DNA of 64,000 nt from Sandaracinaceae bacterium (lineage in GTDB: Bacteria > Myxococcota_A > Polyangia > Polyangiales > Sandaracinaceae): NCBI GenBank assembly GCA_020633195.1, contig JACKEC010000023.1, positions 62,001 to 126,000 of the forward strand, in the 5' to 3' direction. Shown piece after piece: positions 1 to 6,569 of the stretch. How positions within the stretch are numbered: position 1 is the first letter of the stretch; each line of letters starts with the position of its first letter. The notes below the pieces were generated by a model. That model was given only the letters and a program-made list of their open reading frames with translations, did no database searches and was not told the origin of the DNA. The position numbers were made by a program, and so were the translations under genes.

Positions 1-174
1 CGAGCACACCCGCGGCGCGCAGTACGCGAAGCTGCCGTGGATCATGCCCATGCCCGTGACCGCCGAGGCGCTGCCGCGTGGGCACCCTTCGATCGGCGCG
101 GGGGTGTGCACCGCGTCGGCCGCGGCGAGGCTCGGCACGAGCGAGAGGCAGGCACACAGCAGGGCTTTGCGCAT
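1..174 (-). CDS. Exported protein, C-terminus cut off by the window edge
   Basis: Fifty-eight codons read leftward from ATG 174 with no stop before base 1. Residues 1-19 form a clear Sec signal peptide: Lys/Arg at positions 2-3, a hydrophobic core, and an Ala-Ala-Ala cleavage site before Asp20. The mature start has several Cys residues (31, 52, 57), which suits disulphides in the periplasm or outside the cell. A TATCCT hexamer immediately upstream gives a predicted transcript start at the ATG, which supports this start. The gene is divergent from the efflux pump at 314. The function cannot be judged from this fragment. Confidence 0.7.
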   Translation of the reverse strand, partial: MRKALLCACLSLVPSLAAADAVHTPAPIEGCPRGSASAVTGMGMIHGSFAYCAPRVCS

Positions 175-179
175 GGGGC

Positions 180-185
180 AGGATA
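180..185 (-). promoter_or_regulatory. -10 element (TATCCT) of the exported-protein gene
   Basis: On the minus strand TATCCT lies 5 nt before ATG 174, so a transcript starting about 7 nt downstream of the hexamer would begin at the ATG itself. It is one of a recurrent set of such hexamers in this window. Confidence 0.5.
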
Positions 186-313
186 CGCCGGAGCTGGCCC
201 TCGGCGACGCGGCCTGGGCGTCGGTCCCGGTTTGGCACCTGGACGGGTGGGCGCGCCGCCCCCATGAAGGGACTCCAGGACCCCGTGACCTCCCCGTCCC
301 ACGGAGCCGCCTC

Positions 314-1594
314 ATGACCGCCGCGGCCGAACCGCTCGACGACGCGCCCGCGATCGAGGTGCGCCTCTCGACCGCCGAGCTGGTCGCGATGGTCGCGGCG
401 CTCATGAGCATGAACGCCCTCGCGATCGACGTGATGCTCCCAGCGATGGGCGCCGTCGCGTCCGACCTCGGCGTGGTCGCCGGCAACGACCAGCAGCTGA
501 TCGTGGTGGCCTACGTCCTGGGCTTCGGGTTCCCGCAGCTCGTGTTCGGGCCGCTCGCGGATCGCTTCGGCCGCCGCCCCGTGCTCGTCGTCGCGCTCGT
601 CGGGTACACCGTCGCGGGCTTCGTGTGCATGGCCGCCCCGACCTTCTCGGTCCTCCTGGCCACGCGCTTCCTGCACGGCGTCTTCGCGGCCGGCTGTCGC
701 GTGGTCGCGGTCACCCTGGTGCGCGATCTGTTCCGCGGCCGAGGCATGGCGAAGGTGATGTCGCTCGTCATGACCGTGTTCATGATCGTGCCCGTCGTGG
801 CGCCCGCCATCGGGCAAGGGATCTTGCTGGTCGCGCCCTGGCAGTGGTGCTTCGGCGTCCTCGGGTTCGCGGGCGTGGCGATGATGGCGTGGGCGGGGCT
901 GCGGCTCCCCGAGACGCTGCCCGTCGAGCGCCGCCGCTCACTCGGGATCCGTCAGGCGGCGGGCTCGTACCTGCAGGTCATCAAGAGCCGGCCCACGCTC
1001 GGCTACATGCTCGCGGGCGGCGTCATCTTCGGCGCGCTGTTCGCGTTCCTCTCCGCGTCCGAGCAGATCTTTCGAGAGATCTTCCACGAGGGAGACTCGT
1101 TCGCGCTCTGGTTCGCGGGCGTCGCGACCGTGCTCGCGGCCACCAACTTCGCCAACTCGCGGCTCGTGATGCGGTTCGGGATGCGCCGCCTCAGCCACGT
1201 CGCGCTCGTCGGCTTCACCGTCGTGGCCGCGGCCCTGTTCGGGCTCACGCTGATCTACGGGGACCACCTCGCGCTCTTCTATCCGTTGTTCGCGATCTGC
1301 TTCGCGCTGTTCGGCCTCCTCGGCGCGAACTTCAACGCGCTCGCGATGGAGCCCCTCGGCCGTATCGCGGGCACCGGCTCGGCGGCGTACGGCTTCGCCA
1401 CGACGACGCTGTCCGCGGCGGTCGGTGGGGTGATCGGCCGCGCCTACGACGGCACCACGCGTCCGCTGCTCTTCGGCTTCGTGGCCCTCGGCGTGACGTG
1501 CCTCGTGATCGTGGCGATCACCGAGCGAGGCCGCTTGTTCGACAGGGCGAGCCCCGCGTCACCGGCTCTGGGGACGAAGCCCGAGGGCCCGTAG
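314..1594 (+). CDS. MFS drug-efflux transporter, Bcr/CflA type
   Basis: The 426-residue protein is almost entirely hydrophobic and should make about 12 membrane helices in the inner membrane. An Asp-x-Met-Leu-Pro-Ala segment in helix 1 (near residue 38) matches the D-x-YLPA motif of the Bcr/CflA subfamily. The MFS motif A loop is near residue 80 (PLADRFGRRP). These families export drugs or metabolites by proton antiport; the substrate here is unknown. I chose ATG 314, with GGAG just upstream. The frame is open further upstream, but that part overlaps the divergent signal-peptide gene and does not look like protein. The last 36 bases overlap the convergent gene ending at 1559. Confidence 0.85.
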   Translation: MTAAAEPLDDAPAIEVRLSTAELVAMVAALMSMNALAIDVMLPAMGAVASDLGVVAGNDQQLIVVAYVLGFGFPQLVFGPLADRFGRRPVLVVALVGYTVAGFVCMAAPTFSVLLATRFLHGVFAAGCRVVAVTLVRDLFRGRGMAKVMSLVMTVFMIVPVVAPAIGQGILLVAPWQWCFGVLGFAGVAMMAWAGLRLPETLPVERRRSLGIRQAAGSYLQVIKSRPTLGYMLAGGVIFGALFAFLSASEQIFREIFHEGDSFALWFAGVATVLAATNFANSRLVMRFGMRRLSHVALVGFTVVAAALFGLTLIYGDHLALFYPLFAICFALFGLLGANFNALAMEPLGRIAGTGSAAYGFATTTLSAAVGGVIGRAYDGTTRPLLFGFVALGVTCLVIVAITERGRLFDRASPASPALGTKPEGP

Positions 1595-1960
1595 CTCCGC
1601 GCGCCGCGCGTCGGTCGCCTCACCGCTCTGACCGCAGCGGGCCACGGAGTACGCGCCGCCCTCGCTCGACAGCAGGAGCAGGTAGCGGTGGCCGACGCTG
1701 CTGGCGTCGGCCCACTCCCACTGGCCGCGGCCGCGCTGCGCGCCGAGCGAGAACGTCGCCGGCGCCTGGTCGCCGCCCTTCCAGACGGTCACCGTCCGAA
1801 AGGTCCCCGGGTCGCCCGCGCGCTCGAGCACGGCCTCCACGACGAAGGTCGCCCGGCGGACCTCCTGCGGCATCGAGACGGGCGCGCACCGCGCCTGGGC
1901 GGTGGACGTGAGGCAGGCGATCGCGGCGAAGGCGAGGCCCAGGGCGGCTCGGCGCGGCAT
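1559..1960 (-). CDS. Small exported protein of unknown function
   Basis: The 133-residue protein begins with a signal peptide (residues 1-23, Ala-x-Ala cleavage before a Cys-containing mature region). The mature part is about 110 residues with two well-separated Cys (near residues 24 and 107) and a beta-rich central stretch; I recognise no family. An in-frame GTG lies at 1969, but it sits inside a TATCGT hexamer whose predicted transcript start is 1961. ATG 1960 is therefore the better start. The 3' end overlaps the efflux pump gene by 36 bases, tail to tail. Confidence 0.75.
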   Translation of the reverse strand: MPRRAALGLAFAAIACLTSTAQARCAPVSMPQEVRRATFVVEAVLERAGDPGTFRTVTVWKGGDQAPATFSLGAQRGRGQWEWADASSVGHRYLLLLSSEGGAYSVARCGQSGEATDARRAELRALGLRPQSR

Positions 1961-1967
1961 GGCGGTC

Positions 1968-1973
1968 ACGATA
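1968..1973 (-). promoter_or_regulatory. -10 element (TATCGT), near-leaderless start
   Basis: TATCGT on the minus strand gives a predicted transcript start at 1961, one base before ATG 1960. This decides against the longer GTG start at 1969. Confidence 0.5.
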
Positions 1974-2012
1974 GCAGCGACCCGAGGCGCGGGACGAACC
2001 TTGGCGCGGGGG

Positions 2013-2588
2013 TCACTCCTCGCAGAACCGCCGCATCGCCGCGTCGCAGTAGCCGAACATCGGATCGGGCGTGTTGCCCAGAGACCAGCACTCGTCGGCG
2101 ATCTCGCACTTGGGGATCACCGTCGGCGCGGACGGTCGGCCCGCGGGCTGCGCGTCGGGGATGCGAACGTACGGCGGCTCGGACGGGTTCCAGTAGGTCC
2201 GGCGTCCTCGCTCGAAGGGCTCCTCGAGCTCGAACCAGAGCTCGGGCGCGTCGGGGCGCCCCAGGTCGTACTCGCAGTCGTCGACGCAGAACCGGACGCG
2301 CACCTGAAGCCGGTCGAGGTCGGTCTGGTCGCTCACGACGCTGAAGCGCGCGTTGCAGTCGCCCCCGGAGGCGCACGGCGTGGCGCCGGGGCCGATCTCG
2401 ATCACCTCCGCGTGGCCGTGCGTGTCGATGTCGGCCTCGCAGTCCGCGACCGCGCAGACCTGGATCCGCGCGCGCGGCGCCGCGCCGTCGGTGTAGGGCA
2501 GCTGCATCTCGACCTCGAGCACCCCGTTGAGCGCGCAGCCCGAGCTCACCGTGGCGGCCAGGACCACCAGACCGATGAAGCCCTTCAC
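2013..2588 (-). CDS. Lipoprotein with many Cys, unknown function
   Basis: The 191-residue protein has a hydrophobic leader ending in Ser-Ser-Gly-Cys (Cys18), read as a lipobox. The mature part has about ten further Cys, some in Cys-x4-Cys and Cys-x3-Cys pairs, and should fold in an oxidising compartment. The GTG start at 2588 overlaps the stop of the upstream gene as GTGA, so the two genes are probably translationally coupled. No catalytic motif is visible. The TPR/PEGA membrane protein next door suggests an envelope role, but only by position. Confidence 0.75.
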   Translation of the reverse strand: MKGFIGLVVLAATVSSGCALNGVLEVEMQLPYTDGAAPRARIQVCAVADCEADIDTHGHAEVIEIGPGATPCASGGDCNARFSVVSDQTDLDRLQVRVRFCVDDCEYDLGRPDAPELWFELEEPFERGRRTYWNPSEPPYVRIPDAQPAGRPSAPTVIPKCEIADECWSLGNTPDPMFGYCDAAMRRFCEE

Positions 2589-3394
2589 AGCTCGAACACC
2601 AAGGGGCTGGCCGGCTGCAGCTGCGCGTCGAGCATCAGCCCGGTGGTGATCCCCGCCGCGGCGCCGAGCACCACGACCCCGATGACGATCCAGAACCACG
2701 GCTCCTCGACGACGTCGACGCCCGGCTCCGGCTCGACCACGACGACGGACGGGGCCGCCTCGGGCCGCGCGATCAGCGCCACGTCGATCGTCACGGCGCG
2801 CCCCGCCGACGCGTCTCCGGACCAACGAAACGGCTCGAACCCGGCCTGCTCGACCGAGAGGGTGTGGTGCCCCTCGTCGACCTCGAGGTCGAGCGGCCGC
2901 GCGCCCTCGTCCGCGGCGTCGTCTCCGTCGAGGAGGACTCGCTGCGCCGACCCGGGCGGCGCGAGGCCGCCGAGGACGAGCCGGGCGACCCGCGCGGCCG
3001 ACTCGCGACGGAGCGTCTCCACCTGCTCGCGCACCGCCGGGTCGAGGGCGCTGGCGTCCGTGAGCAGCACGTCGAACGCGTCCCTCGCCTCGACGTGACG
3101 GCCGAGCGCGCGCAGCGCGACCGCGCGGTTGAAGAGCGCGCTGGTCGCCCCGGACAGCTCGTAGGCGCGGCGGAACTCGCGCTCCGAGTCGGCCCAGCGC
3201 TCCTCCTGCGCGGCCTCGCTCCCGCGCTGGAAGGCCTCGCGCGCCTCGTCCCGCGCGTCCCCGTCCCGTGCGTCCTGGGCGGCGGCCGGGCCGACGATCG
3301 AGGAGGCGACGAGGACCGCCGCCAGCGCGAGCCGCCACGCCGTGGGAGCACCAACCACGGGGCGGAGCATAGCCAGCCGAGCCCCGCGCGTCAT
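2585..3394 (-). CDS. TPR/PEGA-type periplasmic protein with C-terminal membrane anchor
   Basis: The protein has 269 residues. A signal peptide ending near Ala39 is followed by a TPR-like helical stretch (about 45-140), a PEGA-like beta segment (about 145-210), and one C-terminal membrane helix (about 228-250) with a short tail. Two paralogues with the same layout lie at 15032-15781 and 41505-42233, both beside Ser/Thr kinases. PEGA domains are usually surface or binding modules; no partner is known here. An alternative start is ATG 3370, which also leaves a complete signal peptide. The gene is translationally coupled to the downstream lipoprotein through GTGA. Confidence 0.75.
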   Translation of the reverse strand: MTRGARLAMLRPVVGAPTAWRLALAAVLVASSIVGPAAAQDARDGDARDEAREAFQRGSEAAQEERWADSEREFRRAYELSGATSALFNRAVALRALGRHVEARDAFDVLLTDASALDPAVREQVETLRRESAARVARLVLGGLAPPGSAQRVLLDGDDAADEGARPLDLEVDEGHHTLSVEQAGFEPFRWSGDASAGRAVTIDVALIARPEAAPSVVVVEPEPGVDVVEEPWFWIVIGVVVLGAAAGITTGLMLDAQLQPASPLVFEL

Positions 3395-3405
3395 CGACCG
3401 CGGGG

Positions 3406-3411
3406 TAGGAT
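3406..3411 (+). promoter_or_regulatory. -10 element (TAGGAT), leaderless start
   Basis: TAGGAT ends 6 nt before GTG 3418, so the predicted transcript start is exactly the G of the start codon. This supports a GTG start on a leaderless mRNA. Confidence 0.55.
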
Positions 3412-3417
3412 GCGGCG

Positions 3418-4188
3418 GTGTACGCGAGGCGCCTGCTGACCCTCACCCTCCTCGGCCTCTCGGCCCAGGCGTGCTGCTGCTGTCCGATGGGGATCGGCGG
3501 CGAGGTGACGCCCGAGGACCGCGCGCGCATGGAGGAGCGGCGCGAGGCCGAGGCGACCGAGCGGCGCGAGGCGAGGGAGCGCGCCGTGGTCCGCGGGCGC
3601 GCCTACGCGAGCGTCGCCGCGCTCATCGATCCGGCCGCCGCGGTGCCCACCACCGAGTGCCCGGACGACGAGATCGAGGCGAGCCGAGGCGGCTTCCGGA
3701 TCACGAGCATGTACGTCCCGACGGTGGACTACGGCTCGCTCCCCGGCGTCACGCCGCCCACCCCGGAGCCGTGGCGCTGGCTCGGCAACGACGAGCTCCA
3801 GCCCCTCGTGCGCGCCCACCGCGAGCCGGAGACCGCCGAGGATTACGTGCTCGAGCGCGCGGGGGACATCGCGCACCGCTACCTCGCCGTGTTCGTCGGC
3901 GACGATCGCGAGCTCCCCGTCGTGACCCAGGAGCCCGGGATCCTGCGCGCCGGCCAGTGGCGCCCCGGGTCCTACCGGGGCGGCGTCTACATGGTCGACC
4001 TCGACGCCGGCCGGGTGATCTGCAGCACGCCCTTCACGGCCCAGAGCACCGAGGGGCTCGACGTCGGCGACGACGACCTCGGCGACGCCCTCCTCGAAGA
4101 CTTCCAGAGCCAGGTCGAGGCCCGCGCGACCGACGCGCTCCAGGAGCACACGGTCCACTTCAACCTCGACCTCGTCGGGTTCCTCTGA
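3418..4188 (+). CDS. Probable lipoprotein, unknown function
   Basis: The 256-residue protein has a short hydrophobic leader followed by four consecutive Cys at 19-22, probably the lipidation site though the lipobox is atypical. A charged Arg/Glu-rich helical segment (about 32-60) follows, then a mixed domain with single Trp and Cys residues and no motif I recognise. The GTG start is fixed by the TAGGAT hexamer upstream. The gene is divergent from the TPR/PEGA gene and ends 2 nt before the stop of the PAS/kinase-like gene on the other strand. Confidence 0.7.
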   Translation: MYARRLLTLTLLGLSAQACCCCPMGIGGEVTPEDRARMEERREAEATERREARERAVVRGRAYASVAALIDPAAAVPTTECPDDEIEASRGGFRITSMYVPTVDYGSLPGVTPPTPEPWRWLGNDELQPLVRAHREPETAEDYVLERAGDIAHRYLAVFVGDDRELPVVTQEPGILRAGQWRPGSYRGGVYMVDLDAGRVICSTPFTAQSTEGLDVGDDDLGDALLEDFQSQVEARATDALQEHTVHFNLDLVGFL

Positions 4189-4190
4189 TC

Positions 4191-5276
4191 TCACTCGGTC
4201 CGCGGCAGGAGGATCTGCACGCGGCGGCCGATCCCCGGCCAGGACTTCACGTCGACGCGGCCGCCGACCTCCTCGACGAGCCGGCTCGCCGCGTCGCGCC
4301 GCGCCGGCGTCGCGGGGCGGGTCGGGGTCACGCCGGAGCCGTCGCGCTCGGCGAGGGCGCGCCGGGTGAGCCGGTCGTCCGTGACCCAGACGTCGACGCT
4401 CTCGTCCGACCAGGCGCGCGTGCCGATGACGACGCAGCGGCTCCCAGACCTCGCCGCGTCGACCACGTAGCGCAGGACGACCTTCGCGAGCGCCGCCTCC
4501 GAGAGGGGGCTCCGGCACCCCGCCGCGCCGAGGTGGAGCTCCACGGAGCCGCACCCGACGAGGCAGCGCACGAGCGGCGTGAGCGCCTGCAGCGTGGCGT
4601 CCACCTCCGCGTCCACGCCGTCGTCCCGCAGGAACGCGCGCCGCGTCGCGCCGATGATGGACTCCGCGTGCTCCGCGGCCAGGCGCGCCGTCGCCGCCGA
4701 CGTGTGCAGCGGAGAGTCGTCCTCGATCCCGCGGAGGAGCTCGCCCGAGCTGAGCTGGATGGCGAGCAACAAGTTGTCGAGGTCGTGGAACACGTCGCGC
4801 GCCACCGACGCGAACAGCGCGCCGCGCAGCCCGTCCGGACCTGGCTCGTCGTCGAAGGACGCCTCGCGCGGGACGAGCCGGCCGATGACCAGCGTGCGGC
4901 CGCCCTCCACGTAGCGGTGCAGCCGGACGCAGCACGGCAGCGGCTCTCCCCCCTGCGTGCAGTGGACCCACTCGAAGGACGGGGTCGCCCCGTGCGCGGC
5001 CGCCGTGATCCAGAGCCTCGCGGCGTCGAGGCTCGCCCGCCCGTCGGGCTGCAGGGTCGGGCTGCAGCGCCACGGAGAGAGCTCGCGCAGCTCTCCGAGG
5101 CTGTAGCCGAGCAGCTCGCACGCGATCGGGTTGGCGTGGGCGAAGGAGCACGTCTCGACGTCGAAGGCGACGAGCGCCTCGGGCGTGGCGTCGAGCAAGG
5201 CCCGCGCGCCCTCGCTCAGCGGCTCGAGCCCATATCCCGTCGCGCCGTGCCCGTGCTCCGTTGCGAACAGCGTCAT
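4191..5276 (-). CDS. PAS-domain protein with degenerate histidine-kinase core
   Basis: The 361-residue protein has a PAS domain at about 20-135, with the HANPIACELLGY segment typical of PAS helices. A dimerisation helix follows with His164 in VFHDLDNLL, which resembles the H-box of HisKA kinases. The region after about 250 has the size of an HATPase domain and a C-terminal GGRVDVKSWPGIGRRV segment like the kinase G3 strand. I see no clear N-box or D-x-G-x-G motif, so ATP binding is doubtful. It may be a pseudokinase sensor or scaffold. No response regulator is adjacent. GGGAGGT lies 6 nt before the ATG, so this gene uses a leadered start, unlike many neighbours. Confidence 0.7.
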   Translation of the reverse strand: MTLFATEHGHGATGYGLEPLSEGARALLDATPEALVAFDVETCSFAHANPIACELLGYSLGELRELSPWRCSPTLQPDGRASLDAARLWITAAAHGATPSFEWVHCTQGGEPLPCCVRLHRYVEGGRTLVIGRLVPREASFDDEPGPDGLRGALFASVARDVFHDLDNLLLAIQLSSGELLRGIEDDSPLHTSAATARLAAEHAESIIGATRRAFLRDDGVDAEVDATLQALTPLVRCLVGCGSVELHLGAAGCRSPLSEAALAKVVLRYVVDAARSGSRCVVIGTRAWSDESVDVWVTDDRLTRRALAERDGSGVTPTRPATPARRDAASRLVEEVGGRVDVKSWPGIGRRVQILLPRTE

Positions 5277-5379
5277 CCGTCACCTCCCCGTGCTCGACGC
5301 AGCTTGGGGGATCGGGGGCGCGCCGACCTTTCCATGAGGCGCCAAACGGTTGCCCTCGCCCGCCAGCGACGGCGTGGCC

Positions 5380-5385
5380 TATCCT
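5380..5385 (+). promoter_or_regulatory. -10 element (TATCCT) of the AraC-family gene
   Basis: TATCCT predicts a transcript start at 5392, 2 nt before ATG 5394. This supports ATG 5394 over the very long upstream open frame. Confidence 0.5.
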
Positions 5386-5393
5386 CGGGCGCG

Positions 5394-6410
5394 ATGGAGG
5401 GGGACCATCACGTCGTCTGGCTGATGCCGTATCAGCGCCTGGTCGAGGCCGTCGTGCCCGACGCGCGCCAGCGACGCGCGCTGTTCGAGCGCGCCGGCCT
5501 CACCGAGCTACAGCTCGGCGATCGCGAGGCGCGCGTCCCCGCCACGCACCGCGACGCGCTCGTGGAGGGCCTCGCCGAGGTGCTCGCCGATCCCGACATC
5601 GGGCTGACGCTCGGGTTGACGGTGCCGCGCGGGCTCGCGGGCACGCTCGATCTGGCCATGCGCTCGGCGCCCGATCTGGGCTGCGCGCTCGTCACGGCCG
5701 CGCGGTACTGGATCGTCCTGGGCGACGTGGCCGGAGCCGAGCTCGCGCGGCGGCCCGACGAGATCGGCCTCGAGCTCACCTATCCGGCGTCGCACATCAG
5801 GGGCCGCTGCCACGCCGCCGAGCTCTCGATCAGCTGGGTGCTGCGCGTCCTGCGCGATCTGGTGGGGCGGAACGTGATCCCGAGCCGCGTCACCTTCCAG
5901 AGCTCCGCCGGACCGTCGCTCGACGCCTACCGCGCGTGGTTCGGCGTGACCCCGCGCTTCGAGGCGTCGTGCCACGGCCTCTACTTCCGCGCGGAGGACG
6001 CGCACGCGGCGGGGGTGCAGCCGGACGCCGCGCTGAACGACGTCCTCGAGCACCACCTCGGCCGCCTCGTGGCGAGCGTGCCCGCGCGGAACGAGCCGAC
6101 GCGCGACCGGGTGGCCCGCGTCCTGACCCGCGAGCTGCCGAGCGGCGAGGTCACGATGGAGCTCGTCGCGCAGCGCCTCGGCCAGAGCACCCGCACCCTG
6201 CAGCGCCGGCTCCAGGCGGAGGGCACCACCTGGGCGGAGCTCCTCGACGAGACGCGCGCTTCGCTCGCGAGCGCGCACCTCGCGGACGACCGGCTCGCGC
6301 TCGGCGAGATCGCGTTCCTGCTCGGCTACGCCTCGCCCGCGGCCTTCACCCGCGCGTATCGGCGCTGGACCGGGCGGACGCCGTCCGAGGCGAGGTCGGC
6401 GGGTTCCTAG
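5394..6410 (+). CDS. AraC-family transcriptional regulator
   Basis: The protein has 338 residues. The N-terminal 200 residues match the ligand-sensing domain seen in OruR/ArgR-like AraC proteins, including the GLxVPRGLAG and DLAMRSAPDL style segments. The C-terminal 100 residues carry two helix-turn-helix motifs: one around VAQRLGQSTRTLQRRL, and the second with the signature IAFLLGYASPAAFTRAYRRW and the terminal GRTPSEAR. This class binds a small molecule and activates or represses nearby genes. No obvious target operon lies next to it; the following gene is the RTX-repeat protein, but that has its own sigma-54-like promoter. The frame is open for 2 kb upstream, which is a composition artefact. 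Confidence 0.88.
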   Translation: MEGDHHVVWLMPYQRLVEAVVPDARQRRALFERAGLTELQLGDREARVPATHRDALVEGLAEVLADPDIGLTLGLTVPRGLAGTLDLAMRSAPDLGCALVTAARYWIVLGDVAGAELARRPDEIGLELTYPASHIRGRCHAAELSISWVLRVLRDLVGRNVIPSRVTFQSSAGPSLDAYRAWFGVTPRFEASCHGLYFRAEDAHAAGVQPDAALNDVLEHHLGRLVASVPARNEPTRDRVARVLTRELPSGEVTMELVAQRLGQSTRTLQRRLQAEGTTWAELLDETRASLASAHLADDRLALGEIAFLLGYASPAAFTRAYRRWTGRTPSEARSAGS

Positions 6411-6438
6411 GCCGCGGTCGTGCGAGCTCCACACCATG

Positions 6439-6455
6439 TTGTGCAGGCCCTGCAC
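6439..6455 (+). promoter_or_regulatory. Upstream activator-site candidate, copy 1
   Basis: TTGTGCAGGCCCTGCAC contains a perfect inverted repeat, GTGCAGG-C-CCTGCAC. Closely related sites precede the genes at 11709 and 12961. The last base lies exactly 77 nt before the first G of the -24 element, the same spacing as copy 3. It probably binds a sigma-54 activator. Confidence 0.6.
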
Positions 6456-6529
6456 TTCATCCTGTCACGCTCCGGTGCGCCGACCCCTCTCTAGCCACGC
6501 GGAGCGCGCGCCAGCCGCGCCGCGAGCCG

Positions 6530-6546
6530 TTGGCCCGCCGCTTGAA
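6530..6546 (+). promoter_or_regulatory. Sigma-54-like -24/-12 promoter for the first RTX-repeat gene
   Basis: TTGGCCCG-N4-TTGAA has the invariant GG, ten intervening bases, then GA where the consensus has GC. The same element with the same spacing precedes the paralogue at 12961. The -12 G lies 26 nt before the start codon, leaving a leader of about 12 nt that holds the GGAGG ribosome-binding site. Confidence 0.55.
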
Positions 6547-6569
6547 CGGGCTTGCGGGCGGAGGTCGTC

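Noticed and set aside
3342..5393. N-terminal extension of the AraC-family protein by about 680 residues
   Set aside because: The extra sequence is low-complexity Arg/Ala and antisense to the PAS gene. The TATCCT hexamer and domain boundary both support ATG 5394.
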